The position numbers and the translations under genes are program-made. The notes under the pieces were generated by a model, which searched no databases, was not told the origin of the DNA, and saw only the letters and a list, made by a program, of their open reading frames with translations. A DNA stretch of 64,000 bases from Poriferisodalis sp965204125 (GTDB taxonomy: Bacteria; Actinomycetota; Acidimicrobiia; Acidimicrobiales; Poriferisodalaceae): contig NZ_OZ241968.1 in the NCBI RefSeq assembly GCF_965204125.1, positions 1 to 64,000 on the forward strand, read 5' to 3'. Below, in pieces: positions 52,286 through 61,208 of this stretch (position 1 is its first letter; each line of letters starts with the position of its first letter).

Positions 52286-52927
52286 TCAGGCCGCGAAAGC
52301 GCTGGGGCAGAAGTCGTTGAGCACACAGTCGTCGCACGCAGGCTTGCGGGACGAGCAGACGCGCCTGCCGTGCAGGATCAGGCGCAGGCTGAAGTCGCCC
52401 CGCTCGTACTGGGGGATCATCGGGTTCAAGGCCAGCTCCACCTTGACCGGATCCTCCTCGGCGGTGATGCCGAGGCGCCGCACCAGGCGGCCGACGTGGG
52501 TGTCCACCGGCAGCCCCGGCAAATCGAACGCCACCGAACGGATGACGTTGGCGGTCTTCCGGCCGACGCCTGGCAGCTTCACCAAGTCCTTCAGGCTGGT
52601 CGGCACTTCGCCGCCGTAGTCGGCCAGCAGCCGGCGGGCCATTCCCTGCAGGTTGCGCGCCTTGCTGCGGAAGAAGCCGGTGGGATGCACCAGTTCTTCG
52701 AGGTCTTCGAGATCAGCGGACGCCAGCGCTTCGGCGTCGGGATACTTCGCGAACACTGCAGGAACGGTGGCATTGACACGAGCATCGGTGCACTGTGCCG
52801 ACAGGATCGTTGCCACCAGCAGCTCGAATGGGTTGCGATGCTCCAGCTCGCAGACGGCCTCGTACTCGTCCTTGAGTCGCTCGTGGGTTCGCTGGGCGCG
52901 CCCCTTCGGCGATCGCGGCTTGGCCAT
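52286..52927 (-). CDS. nth: Endonuclease III
   Basis: 213 residues. Helix-hairpin-helix LVKLPGVGRKTANVI with the catalytic Lys, catalytic Asp in VDTHVGRLVRRLG, and the [4Fe-4S] site Cys-x6-Cys-x2-Cys-x5-Cys (CSSRKPACDDCVLNDFC). Base-excision repair of oxidised pyrimidines. Ends close to the CitE-like start, on the same strand. Confidence 0.95.
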   Translation of the reverse strand: MAKPRSPKGRAQRTHERLKDEYEAVCELEHRNPFELLVATILSAQCTDARVNATVPAVFAKYPDAEALASADLEDLEELVHPTGFFRSKARNLQGMARRLLADYGGEVPTSLKDLVKLPGVGRKTANVIRSVAFDLPGLPVDTHVGRLVRRLGITAEEDPVKVELALNPMIPQYERGDFSLRLILHGRRVCSSRKPACDDCVLNDFCPSAFAA

Positions 52928-52936
52928 GGCGAGTGT

Positions 52937-54052
52937 CTAGCGCTCCGCCCGAGCGCGTGCGCCGCGAGTCGGCCGGTTGCCCTTGCGAACCGTGACGAGC
53001 TTGTCGGCGCGCAGTTGGCCGCATGCGGCGTCGATCGACGTGCCGCGATTCTGGCGCACGGTGGCGTTCACGCCATGGGACGACAGCTCGGCGGCGAAAT
53101 GCTCGATTCGCCCGGCCGGCGAGGGCTGGTGGCCGTATCCCGGCGTGGGATTCAGCGGGATGAGGTTGACATGGGCCGCCAGAGGCCGTGCATACGCAGC
53201 AAGCTCGGCTGCGTCGCGGTCGGAATCGTTGACCCCGCCGATCATCGCCCACTCGAAGCTGATGCGCCGTCGCTTGGCGCGTCGGTAGTCGGCTAGCGAG
53301 CGCGCCAGGTCGCGCAGCGGGTACGTGCGATTGATGGGCGCAATCCGGTTGCGCAGTCGGTCGTTGGCGGCATGCAGCGACACGGCCAGGTTGACCGGCA
53401 GCGTCTCCGCTGCAAGGCGCTCGATGCCGGGAATGACGCCGACGGTCGACACCGTGATGTGCCGGGCGCCGATGCCCATGTCGCCATGGAATCGCTCCAC
53501 CGCTGCCCACACTGCGTCGTAGTTGGCGAGCGGCTCGCCCATGCCCATGAACACGATGTTGATGGCTCGGCCGGGAGCGGCCTCGCTGTTGACGGCTCGT
53601 TCGCCTGAGCCTGCCTCCTGCAGCGTTCCCAGCACTTGCTCGACCATCTCGCCCACGCTCAGGTTCCGGTCGAAGCCCACTTGGCCCGTTGCGCAGAAGC
53701 TGCACGCCATGGCGCAGCCGGCCTGGCTGCTGATGCACAGCGTCGTCCGGTTCCGGTAGCGCATCAGCACCGACTCCACCAGGCGGCCATCGCGCAGCGA
53801 CCACAGGTGCTTGGTAGTGGTGCCCCGGTCTGCCGACTGCGTGCGGACAAGCGTCAGCGCGGGCGGCAGCAGTTCGCCGATGGCCTGGCGCAGGCTCTTG
53901 GGCACGTTGGTGAGCTCAGACAGCGGGCGGCGCTGGCGGTACAGGCCGTCCCATACCTGGTCCAGCCGGTAGGCCGGCTCGCCGTCGAGCAGTTCCCCCA
54001 GCTCTTCCCGGCCCAGATCACAGAGCGAGGGATCGGCACTGGAGGCTGTCAC
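52937..54052 (-). CDS. rlmN: Dual-specificity rRNA/tRNA methyltransferase RlmN
   Basis: 371 residues, radical SAM. CxxxCxxC in SSQAGCAMACSFCATGQVGF binds the Fe-S cluster, GMGEPLANYDAVW and the methyl-carrying Cys region near the C-terminus (QNRGTSIDAACGQL). Methylates A2503 of 23S rRNA and A37 of tRNA. Nine bases upstream of nth. Confidence 0.95.
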   Translation of the reverse strand: MTASSADPSLCDLGREELGELLDGEPAYRLDQVWDGLYRQRRPLSELTNVPKSLRQAIGELLPPALTLVRTQSADRGTTTKHLWSLRDGRLVESVLMRYRNRTTLCISSQAGCAMACSFCATGQVGFDRNLSVGEMVEQVLGTLQEAGSGERAVNSEAAPGRAINIVFMGMGEPLANYDAVWAAVERFHGDMGIGARHITVSTVGVIPGIERLAAETLPVNLAVSLHAANDRLRNRIAPINRTYPLRDLARSLADYRRAKRRRISFEWAMIGGVNDSDRDAAELAAYARPLAAHVNLIPLNPTPGYGHQPSPAGRIEHFAAELSSHGVNATVRQNRGTSIDAACGQLRADKLVTVRKGNRPTRGARARAER

Positions 54053-54066
54053 GGTCGCTCAGTTCG

Positions 54067-54825
54067 CTACACGTTCGATGGGCCGGTGCCGGTGAACAGC
54101 CGACGCACCACGGCCACCTCCAGGCCGAGGTCGAGGTACAGCGTGACGGCGGGCGTGTTGTCAGCGTCGACGTAGAGCATCGCCCGTGTCAGGCCGGCAT
54201 CGGTGAGGTGCTCGTAGCCGGCCAGCGTCAGGGCCCGGCCGAGACCTCGGCCGTGGTACTCCGGGTCTACCGCGATGACGTACACCTCCCCGACCGGCGG
54301 GTCCTCATCCGCGTGCACCTTGGTCCAGCAGTAGGCAGCGATGTCGCCGTCGATGTCATACACCCGGAAGCCGTCGGCGTCGAACCAAGGCTCGGCCTGA
54401 CGCTCGGCTACCTGTTCCAGCGTCCAGCCGCCCTGCTCGCGGTGCCACGAGAAAGCCCGGTTGTTGACTTCCACCCACGCCTGCTCGTCCTGGCCGACCA
54501 GGAACGAACGGGTTTCGATGCCGCTGGGCTGATCCATCGGCAGCGATCGCTCCATGCGGTAGAGGTCGCGCTCGAACGTCAGGCCGATCTCGGCAAGCCC
54601 CCGCCCGAGCTGAGTTTCGGCCGGCGCGAGGTCGCCTCCGCCTGCTTCGCCGTGGTCCGGATGATCGATCCAGACCGATACGGACCCCGAGACCTCGCGG
54701 AGCTGCAGCCGCAATGCTGCAGCCAGTGCGCCGGGCGGCCAGTGTGCGGCGTTGGCCTCCAGCACAGCGCCGTGCAGGTCAGCACCGATCGAGATAACGG
54801 GGTCGGTACTCACGGCAGCACTCAC
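54067..54825 (-). CDS. mshD: Mycothiol synthase-like GNAT acetyltransferase
   Basis: About 252 residues. The C-terminal GNAT domain carries the MshD pattern: VNNRAFSWHREQGGWT, GEVYVIAVDPEYHGRGLGRALT (acetyl-CoA loop) and MLYVDADNTPAVTLYLDLG. Full MshD has two GNAT domains and about 300 residues; here the first domain is short and poorly conserved. Adds acetyl to the cysteine of mycothiol precursor. The GTG at 54825 is chosen; 54813 also fits. Confidence 0.82.
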   Translation of the reverse strand: MSAAVSTDPVISIGADLHGAVLEANAAHWPPGALAAALRLQLREVSGSVSVWIDHPDHGEAGGGDLAPAETQLGRGLAEIGLTFERDLYRMERSLPMDQPSGIETRSFLVGQDEQAWVEVNNRAFSWHREQGGWTLEQVAERQAEPWFDADGFRVYDIDGDIAAYCWTKVHADEDPPVGEVYVIAVDPEYHGRGLGRALTLAGYEHLTDAGLTRAMLYVDADNTPAVTLYLDLGLEVAVVRRLFTGTGPSNV

Positions 54826-54955
54826 CGGGCGCAGGCTAACGCTGCCCAGTGCGCTGACCGGGTTGCTGCAGGTCACGGGTGCGCCAGCCGCAGGCGGGCT
54901 GCACTGCCGGCTGCCATGTGCCGGCAGCGGGTGCCACACTTGCGAGGTGCGCCAG

Positions 54956-55393
54956 ATGAAGTGGCTCAACCGCAGCCAGCCACAGACGCTGCTCAGCGCC
55001 GTGGTGCTGTGCTACTTCTCGGCCGGGTCGCTGTTCCTGTTCGGCGCACGCATCGACTCGCAACTGGCGTACGACATCTTCAAAGGCATCGTCTCGCTGT
55101 TCGCCAGCGACCGCACAGCGGCCGATCTGGGCGACAGCATTGTTCCGCCCGCCGTCACTGTTCTGCTTGCCGGCGGGTATATCGCAGGCGGCGCGGGCAC
55201 TGCCAACGAGCGTCGTTGGGGTCATCGGCTGTGCTCCATGGCCGCGATCTACGCGGCCATGGCGACGCTGTGGTGGGGCGTCCGCGTGAGCTTCGGGTGG
55301 GGCATGATCATGCATCTCATGTGGGACGCGTTGCTGCTGGTGATGCTGTTTCACCCGATGAGCCGCAGCCACCGCCGCGTCTGGTTCACGTGA
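54956..55393 (+). CDS. Small integral membrane protein
   Basis: 145 residues with about four hydrophobic segments (TLLSAVVLCYFSAGSLFLFG, VTVLLAGGYIAGG, MAAIYAAMATLWWGV, GMIMHLMWDALLLVMLF). No family recognised. The ATG has GAGG about 9 bases upstream. Its stop overlaps the menG GTG (GTGA), linking the two in translation; a helper for quinone synthesis at the membrane is only a guess. Confidence 0.7.
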   Translation: MKWLNRSQPQTLLSAVVLCYFSAGSLFLFGARIDSQLAYDIFKGIVSLFASDRTAADLGDSIVPPAVTVLLAGGYIAGGAGTANERRWGHRLCSMAAIYAAMATLWWGVRVSFGWGMIMHLMWDALLLVMLFHPMSRSHRRVWFT

Positions 55394-56106
55394 GGTCTCG
55401 TCGGCGGAACCAACGCGGGCTGCCCAGCCCCGAGGACAAAGCTCAGGCCGTCGAGGAGATGTTCGACGAGATCGCGCCTCGCTACGACCTGCTGAACCGG
55501 CTGCTGACGTTCCGCCTCGATACTCGCTGGAGGCGCCGCGCCGTGGCAGCCCTCGGTCTGGCACCTGGCGAAATCGTGATCGACGTGGCCTGCGGAACCG
55601 GCGACCTGTGCAATGAGCTCGAATCGGCCGGCCTGCGGCCCGTGGGCGTCGATTTCTCCGCAGGCATGCTCGCGGCAGCTACCACGGCTGCTCCTCTGGT
55701 GCGCTCCGACGCGCTCAGGCTCGGCGTGCGCGACGCGTCGCTCGACGGCGCGACGTGCGGATTCGCGCTGCGGAACCTCACGAGCCTCGAGCCGTTCCTC
55801 GCGGAGCTGGCCCGGGTACTCCGGCCCGGCGCCCGGATCGCACTGCTCGAGGTCGCCGAGCCGGCCAACCCGCTCCTGCGCGCCGGTCACCGGCTGTATT
55901 TCGGCAAAGTGGTGCCGGCGGTGGGCAGCCTGCTCTCCAGCAGGTCTGCCTACCGGTACCTGCCCGAGTCGGTGGCGTACCTGCCGGAGGCGCCAGTGCT
56001 GCTGGCCCAGCTCGCCGAGGCCGGATTCGGCGCCCTCGACAGGACCCTGCTGAGCGGCGGCATCGCCCAGCTCATCACCGCCACCCGAGAAGGTTCAGCC
56101 TCTTAG
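55390..56106 (+). CDS. menG: Demethylmenaquinone methyltransferase (UbiE/MenG family)
   Basis: 238 residues. KAQAVEEMFDEIAPRYDLLNRLLTFRLD is the UbiE start, DVACGTGDLCNEL the AdoMet motif, FALRNLTSLEPFL and RVLRPGARIALLE the downstream ones. Final step of menaquinone synthesis; menA lies close by. Start GTG overlaps the membrane-protein stop. Its stop and that of the convergent YbaK gene share bases 56103-56106. Confidence 0.92.
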   Translation: MRSRRRNQRGLPSPEDKAQAVEEMFDEIAPRYDLLNRLLTFRLDTRWRRRAVAALGLAPGEIVIDVACGTGDLCNELESAGLRPVGVDFSAGMLAAATTAAPLVRSDALRLGVRDASLDGATCGFALRNLTSLEPFLAELARVLRPGARIALLEVAEPANPLLRAGHRLYFGKVVPAVGSLLSSRSAYRYLPESVAYLPEAPVLLAQLAEAGFGALDRTLLSGGIAQLITATREGSAS

Positions 56107-56609
56107 TCAGCCGGCGGGATCGCCTTGGCCAGATCGGTGACGACCTCGGCCGTGGGGAGCTCGGCCAGCGAGGCCGGCGGGCAGAGGATCTTGCAGTCGC
56201 GGGAGCCGCCGCCCACGATGACTTCGGTGCAATCCATCACCCGGCTGTCGATCCAGACCGGGATGTCTGCGGGAAGCCCGAACGGCGTCACACCGCCGAT
56301 CATCATCCCGGTGCGTGCGATGGTCTCGTCGGCGTCGGCGAAGGATGCCTTGCGCGTGCCCAGCCGCCGCCGCACGACACCGTTCACATCGAGCCGCGTC
56401 GACGCCAGCACCACGCAGCACGCCATCGGCCGCTCGGCCGACTTACCCACCACGCAGATGGCGTTCGCCGACGCATCCATCGAATAGCCGTAGCGCTCGC
56501 AGAACTGCGCCGTGTCGGCAAAGTCGGGATCGCACTCCACCACCTCGTACGCCACGCCCAGCGCAGCGAGATGATCCAGCACTGCTCCCGAACCTGCTTC
56601 TGTGCTCAT
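56103..56609 (-). CDS. YbaK/EbsC-type aminoacyl-tRNA deacylase
   Basis: 168 residues. ANAICVVGKSAERPMACCVVLAS, catalytic-Lys region GTRKASFADADE, and GMMIGGVTPFGLPADIPVWID, all typical of the YbaK/ProX fold that removes wrong amino acids from tRNA. Stand-alone form. Shares its stop region with menG. Confidence 0.9.
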   Translation of the reverse strand: MSTEAGSGAVLDHLAALGVAYEVVECDPDFADTAQFCERYGYSMDASANAICVVGKSAERPMACCVVLASTRLDVNGVVRRRLGTRKASFADADETIARTGMMIGGVTPFGLPADIPVWIDSRVMDCTEVIVGGGSRDCKILCPPASLAELPTAEVVTDLAKAIPPAD

Positions 56610-56642
56610 CGGGACATCATTGCGGATCGCATAGGCGCAGCC

Positions 56643-57521
56643 TCAGGTCCCCAGGGCCAAGCCGACCGTCAGCAGCGCGCCCACCACAATCTGCAGGCGG
56701 CCGGTTGCTGCGAGCACCGCCACCAGCGCGGCTCCGCTGGCTCCACTGACCACCGTGCGAACGGGTGCGACAGCGAATGCGACGGCGGCGAGCCCCAGCA
56801 TCGTCCACGGCCGCAGCAACGACAGGTACATCGGCGAGAACACCATCAGCACCACGACCACTGCGTACATCGCGCGGGTGGGACCGTCGCCCAGCCGGAC
56901 CGCCAGCGTGCGCTTGCCGGCCTGTGCGTCGGTCGGCAGGTCGCGCAGATTGTTCGAGATGAGCAGCGCCACCGAGCCCAGGCCTACCGGGACCGACGCA
57001 GCGATGCCCAGCATGGTGAGGCGAGCATCCTGCACGAACGCCGATCCCGCCGTCGCCACCAGGCCGAAGAAGACGAACACGAACAGCTCGCCGAGGCCCC
57101 GGTAGCCGTATGGGCGCCGCCCGCCGGTGTAGTACCACGCTGCGAGCATCGACGCCCCGCCGGCCACAACAAGCCACCACGACACGGCTGCTGCCACCGC
57201 GATGCCGAACACGGCGGCTACGCCGAAGGCTGCGAATGCCGCATTCCGCACTGCGGCCGGAGATGCCGCTCCCGAGGCCACCAAGCGCTGCGGCCCCACC
57301 CGGGCCACGTCGGTGCCCCGCACCCCGTCGCTGTAGTCGTTGGCGTAGTTGACAGCAATCTGGATGCACAGCGACACGATCAGCGCGAAGGCCGCCCGCC
57401 ACCACACGATGCCGCCGTCAGCCGCGGCATCGGACGCCGCGGTGCCCACGAAGGGCGGCACCAGCGACGCCGGCCAGGTGCGAGGCCGTGCCCCGGCCAG
57501 CCACGTGCGCAGGCCCGTCAT
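56643..57521 (-). CDS. menA: 1,4-dihydroxy-2-naphthoate polyprenyltransferase
   Basis: 292 residues with eight or so membrane segments. UbiA-family prenyl-diphosphate site NYANDYSDGVRGTD and second acidic motif NNLRDLPTDAQAGKRTLAVR. Attaches the isoprenoid tail in menaquinone synthesis. The ATG overlaps the stop of the thioesterase gene (ATGA). Confidence 0.93.
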   Translation of the reverse strand: MTGLRTWLAGARPRTWPASLVPPFVGTAASDAAADGGIVWWRAAFALIVSLCIQIAVNYANDYSDGVRGTDVARVGPQRLVASGAASPAAVRNAAFAAFGVAAVFGIAVAAAVSWWLVVAGGASMLAAWYYTGGRRPYGYRGLGELFVFVFFGLVATAGSAFVQDARLTMLGIAASVPVGLGSVALLISNNLRDLPTDAQAGKRTLAVRLGDGPTRAMYAVVVVLMVFSPMYLSLLRPWTMLGLAAVAFAVAPVRTVVSGASGAALVAVLAATGRLQIVVGALLTVGLALGT

Positions 57522-58369
57522 TGCTGCGGCGAGCCCAGCGGGCCCGTGATGCGGGTGATTGCGAACGATTGGGTGCCGGTGGCCAGCAGTCCCCCGTCGG
57601 ACGCATAGATGCGAACGATGCCGTTGCCGATGGCGTTGTGCACGGCGTCAGATTCGATGTCGAGGAGCACCCATTCGCTCTCGGCCTCACCGGAGATCCG
57701 CACCGTGTTGTCGAGGCTGGACCCTCTGAAGCCAGCATCGAGGCTGACGCGCATCCCGCTCGGCAGCAGGTCGGCCAGCGCCGTCAAGCCCGGCCCCGTT
57801 GATGCAAGCGTGCCGTCGAGGCGTGCCCAGTACCGCACGTGGCGCTCGCCCGGTCGCTGGCCGGCGAGCCGGATGTCTGCGTGGTCGGTGAACGAGCGGC
57901 CTTCGATCGACGTGGAGCCGCGGGGCTCGCATGATTCGGGTGGCGGCACTTCCGGGGCGGTCGTCCATGTCTGGTCGATGCCCAGCTGCCGGCCGCCGAG
58001 GGACACGAGCGCACGCAGGATCACCCGGCCATCGGCAGCATCGGTGATCTCGGCGGAGGCCTGGGTCATGCGGTTGCCGCTGGCGCCGATGTCGAGCGCG
58101 ACAGCCGCGCAGCCGCCCACTGGCAGCCGCGCCAGGTACTGGGCCGATGCAGCAGCCATCGGCCGGCCGGTGACGCTTTCGAGGGCCGCCACGGCGGCCG
58201 CGAGCGCGCACCCGCCATGCAATGTGCCAGTGGCGCCGGCCACGTCGTAGGTGACCGGCAGCAGCCAGCGCAGCTCTCCGGCTGTCGGCTGGAGGCCGAA
58301 GAACTCGATCACCGCGCCGACGTGCGGGTCCTGCGGCGCAGCGTCGCTCGTGGCAGCTTCGGCGCTCAC
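57518..58369 (-). CDS. Acyl-CoA thioesterase-like double-hotdog protein (paralogue 1)
   Basis: 283 residues, two hotdog halves. Central LHGGCALAAAVAALESVTGR, ASAQYLARLPVGG, and C-terminal FRGSSLDNTVRISGEAESEW of the TesB-like (4HBT_3) family. GTG start. Roughly half its residues match the next upstream gene, so this is a tandem duplication. Substrate unknown. Confidence 0.82.
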   Translation of the reverse strand: MSAEAATSDAAPQDPHVGAVIEFFGLQPTAGELRWLLPVTYDVAGATGTLHGGCALAAAVAALESVTGRPMAAASAQYLARLPVGGCAAVALDIGASGNRMTQASAEITDAADGRVILRALVSLGGRQLGIDQTWTTAPEVPPPESCEPRGSTSIEGRSFTDHADIRLAGQRPGERHVRYWARLDGTLASTGPGLTALADLLPSGMRVSLDAGFRGSSLDNTVRISGEAESEWVLLDIESDAVHNAIGNGIVRIYASDGGLLATGTQSFAITRITGPLGSPQQ

Positions 58370-58390
58370 GCAGCCGAAAGCTAGTGCTGA

Positions 58391-59242
58391 CTACAGCCGG
58401 AAGCCCTCCAGCGGGCCGGCCACCCGCGCCACGGCGAACGACTGGCTCCCGCTGGCCAGCAACTCGCCGTCGGGGGTGAACATGCGCACAACGCCATGGC
58501 CGACCGCGTTGTGGAAGCCGTCGGTTCCGATGTCGAGCAGTACCCATTCGCAGTCGGCATCACCCGCGATGCGCACGGTGTTGTCGAGGCTCGCGCCCCG
58601 CCACTTGCGGCCGAGGCTCAAGTGCATTCCGGTTGCGAGCGTGTCCGCCAGTGCGATCAAGCCCTGGCGGGTGGACGCCAGCGTGCCTGCAAGCCGTGCC
58701 CAGCAGAGGATCCTTCGATCCCCGGCGCGGTAGGGCCCGAAGCGGATGTCGGCGTCTGTGCTGAACGATGGCACGGCGTTGGCCGGCACGGAACGGCGTG
58801 GCCACTCCTCCGGCTCGGGAACGTCAGGTGGCTGCCCCCAGTCCTGGTCGATGCCGAGCCGGCGACCGCCCAGCGACAGCAGCGCTCGCATCAGCACGCT
58901 GCCGTCGGCTGCATCGGCAACCTGCGCGAGCACCTGGGTCATGCGCTTGCCGGCCGAACCGATGTCGAAGGTGATCTCGGCGCTGCCGCCGAGCGGGACA
59001 CGGGCCATGAACTGCGCCGAAGCCGCTGCGAGCGGCCGCCCGCTCCATGTCTCAGCGGCCGCAGTGATCGCCGCAAGGGCGCAGCCGCCGTGCATGACTC
59101 CGAGGTAGTTGGCAACGTTCGGCGAGATGGGCAGGTGCCAGCGCAGCTCGTCGTCGGTGGCCTGTACGCCGAAGAACTCGACGACGTCTGCGAGCCGGCT
59201 GCCCGGCGACAGCGGTTCGGTGTCCCGTGCCTCTGGGGTCAC
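58391..59242 (-). CDS. Acyl-CoA thioesterase-like double-hotdog protein (paralogue 2)
   Basis: 283 residues, same plan as its neighbour: MHGGCALAAITAAAETWSGR, ASAQFMARVPLGG, and WRGASLDNTVRIAGDADCEW. GTG start, 21 bases before paralogue 1. Same length and domain order; perhaps one subunit pair or two specificities. Confidence 0.82.
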   Translation of the reverse strand: MTPEARDTEPLSPGSRLADVVEFFGVQATDDELRWHLPISPNVANYLGVMHGGCALAAITAAAETWSGRPLAAASAQFMARVPLGGSAEITFDIGSAGKRMTQVLAQVADAADGSVLMRALLSLGGRRLGIDQDWGQPPDVPEPEEWPRRSVPANAVPSFSTDADIRFGPYRAGDRRILCWARLAGTLASTRQGLIALADTLATGMHLSLGRKWRGASLDNTVRIAGDADCEWVLLDIGTDGFHNAVGHGVVRMFTPDGELLASGSQSFAVARVAGPLEGFRL

Positions 59243-59297
59243 CGCGCCGAAGCTAGACGAGCGCTGCTGAACCTGAGCTCACGACGAGCGCCCGCGC

Positions 59298-59894
59298 TCA
59301 ACCCGCTGCCGCGGCCCACGGGGCAGATGTGTCGGCTTGGTAGTGGTCGGGTCGGATGCCGAATGCCTCGATCATCCGGTGCCATCCGCTGGCAGACGCG
59401 AGCAACGCGCCCAGGCGCAGAATCTGCTGTTCGTTGAAGTGCTCCCCAAGCCGCTCGTACAGCTCGGCCGGGATCACGCCCTTGTGCTCGTAACCCGAGA
59501 GCCGGTCGCACAACGCGAGGGCTGCCTTCCACGACTCGGGCAGGTCCGATGCCTCGTAGTCGGTCAGCTGGGCCACGACGTCGTCGGTCAGTCCGGTGCG
59601 CACCAACGATGCGCTGCGCACGAGGCTTCAGTGGAAGCACTCGTTCCGGTTGGCCATCCGGATGCGGCACAGCTCGATCATGTGCCGGTCGAGCGCACCG
59701 GGATCCTCGTCGGGATGGCCGCCGTACACAGCCCCGACCCAGCCGAGGAACAGGTCGATCGTGGTCTCGTCGGCAGCCAGCGTCCGGAAGAGGTTGTCGT
59801 CGGTGTAGGCCTTCGCATACCACGTGTCCAAGCGGCGTTGCTGCTTGTCGTCCAGCTCGGTCACCTTCGGCAAGTAGCCGTGCTCATTCGCCAT
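59298..59894 (-). CDS. AhpD/carboxymuconolactone decarboxylase family protein, candidate selenoprotein (Sec at codon 89)
   Basis: 198 residues if the TGA at 59628-59630 is read as selenocysteine. The N-terminal part (MANEHGYLPKVTELDDKQQ to MANRNECFH) and the C-terminal part (SLVRSASLVRTGLTDDVV to the TAG-class end) lie in one frame, and the only stop is this TGA. Family members carry a redox CxxC in this place, as in RLRVAxxNxCxYC, followed by about 11 residues to a GLT motif; here it is C86-F-H-U89. A 7-bp hairpin begins 6 bases after the TGA. The ATG has a GGGGGAG ribosome site. The sequence could instead be a broken gene or an error, but position and hairpin favour Sec. Divergent from an alcohol dehydrogenase. 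Confidence 0.75.
59596..59621 (-). promoter_or_regulatory. Candidate bacterial SECIS hairpin
   Basis: In the mRNA, bases 7-13 after the UGA (GUGCGCA) pair perfectly with bases 26-32 (UGCGCAC) around a 12-base loop starting with G. Bacterial SECIS elements sit directly after the UGA, with the apical loop about 16-37 bases away and a G at its start; this fits. It is inside the coding sequence, as expected for bacteria. Confidence 0.6.
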
Positions 59895-60073
59895 GACTCC
59901 CCCTCGACGGCCGTGGCTCGCTGGGAACGACGCTACCGCACCCTCGGTCCGGGCGGCCGATGACGGCCCGGCCGCGATCGGCAGCGGCGGGCACGCGTTC
60001 GCGGCTGCGCGCCTAATCTCGGCAGCGTCAAGCGAAGCCACTCACGTGGCCGCACAACGCGAGGGGACGTGAC

Positions 60074-61165
60074 ATGAAGGCTGCTGTGCTCTGCGAACAG
60101 CCGGGCGACTTGGAGCTCGAGGACCTGCGCATCGACGCGCCGGGACCGAACGAAGTGCTCATCCAGACCATGGGCGCCGGTCTGTGCCACAGCGACCTGC
60201 ACTTCATGGAGGGGCTGTTCCGCACGCCGCTTCCCATGGTGATGGGCCATGAATCGGCGGGTGTCGTCGAAGCAGTCGGATCCGATGTGAGTTACGTCGC
60301 ACCCGGCGATCACGTCGTTGCGTGCTTGTCGATCTTCTGCGGCCAGTGCCATCGCTGCCTGTCGGGCAACCCGCACCGCTGCACCAATGTCCGCGCCACT
60401 TCCCGGGCGAGGGATGCCGCAGCCCGGCTGACCCGCGAAGACGGCACATCGGTCGACCAGATGGCCCGGCTCGGCGGCTTCGCTGAGCAGATGCTGGTGC
60501 ATCAGAACGCCGTCGTGAAGGTGCGCCCCGACATGCCGCTCGACCGTGCGTGCCTGATCGGCTGCGGCGTCACGACGGGCTTCGGCGCAGCCGTGAACAC
60601 CGCAGGCGTCGGCGTGGGCAGCGTGGTGTGCGTGATCGGCTGCGGCGGCATCGGCCTGTCGGCTGTGCAGGGTGCTCGGGTCGCGGGTGCCGGCCGCATC
60701 ATCGCCGTGGACATGACGGAGGCAAAGCTCGAGACGGCCCGCCAGATGGGCGCCACCGACACCGTCAACGCGGCGGAGGTGGACGACGTGGTGGCCACCG
60801 TGAAGGACATGACCAAGGGCGGCGTGGAGTACAGCTTCGAAGCCATCGGCCTGGCCGAGACGGTGCAGCAAGCGTTCAACATGCTCGACATCGGCGGCAC
60901 CGCCACCGTGATCGGCATGGTGCCGTCGAAGACGAGGGTCGAGCTGCGAGGCATCGACTTCCTGTCGGAGAAGAAGCTGCAGGGCTCGATGATGGGCTCG
61001 AACCAATTCCGCAGCGACATCCCGATGATGATCGACCTCTACCTCGATGGCCGCCTCATGCTCGACGAGATGATCTCGGCGCGCATCGACCTCGAACAGA
61101 TCAACGAGGGCTACGGCTGGATGAAGGCCGGCGAGGCCACCCGCACCGTCATCACCTTCGACTGA
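60074..61165 (+). CDS. Zinc-dependent alcohol dehydrogenase (MDR family)
   Basis: 363 residues. Catalytic zinc ligands Cys in GAGLCHSDLH and His in MGHESAGVV, structural-zinc Cys cluster CGQCHRCLSGNPHRC, Rossmann motif VIGCGGIGLSAVQG and the acidic AVDMT (NAD). The pattern is that of actinobacterial class III/NDMA-dependent-like dehydrogenases. The ATG has GAGGGG upstream. Divergent from the selenoprotein gene. Confidence 0.92.
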   Translation: MKAAVLCEQPGDLELEDLRIDAPGPNEVLIQTMGAGLCHSDLHFMEGLFRTPLPMVMGHESAGVVEAVGSDVSYVAPGDHVVACLSIFCGQCHRCLSGNPHRCTNVRATSRARDAAARLTREDGTSVDQMARLGGFAEQMLVHQNAVVKVRPDMPLDRACLIGCGVTTGFGAAVNTAGVGVGSVVCVIGCGGIGLSAVQGARVAGAGRIIAVDMTEAKLETARQMGATDTVNAAEVDDVVATVKDMTKGGVEYSFEAIGLAETVQQAFNMLDIGGTATVIGMVPSKTRVELRGIDFLSEKKLQGSMMGSNQFRSDIPMMIDLYLDGRLMLDEMISARIDLEQINEGYGWMKAGEATRTVITFD

Positions 61166-61208
61166 GGTCGCTGCCGGCCCGCAGGTCCCCAGACCTCGCC
61201 CGGCTGCC

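Noticed and set aside
59298..59621. Separate 107-residue gene starting at an internal GTG
   Set aside because: No ribosome site, starts in the middle of the conserved motif, and matches the C-terminal half of the family.
59628..60041. Separate 137-residue gene ending at the TGA
   Set aside because: It is only the first half of a family protein; the other half continues in the same frame after the TGA, so a single readthrough gene is the better explanation.
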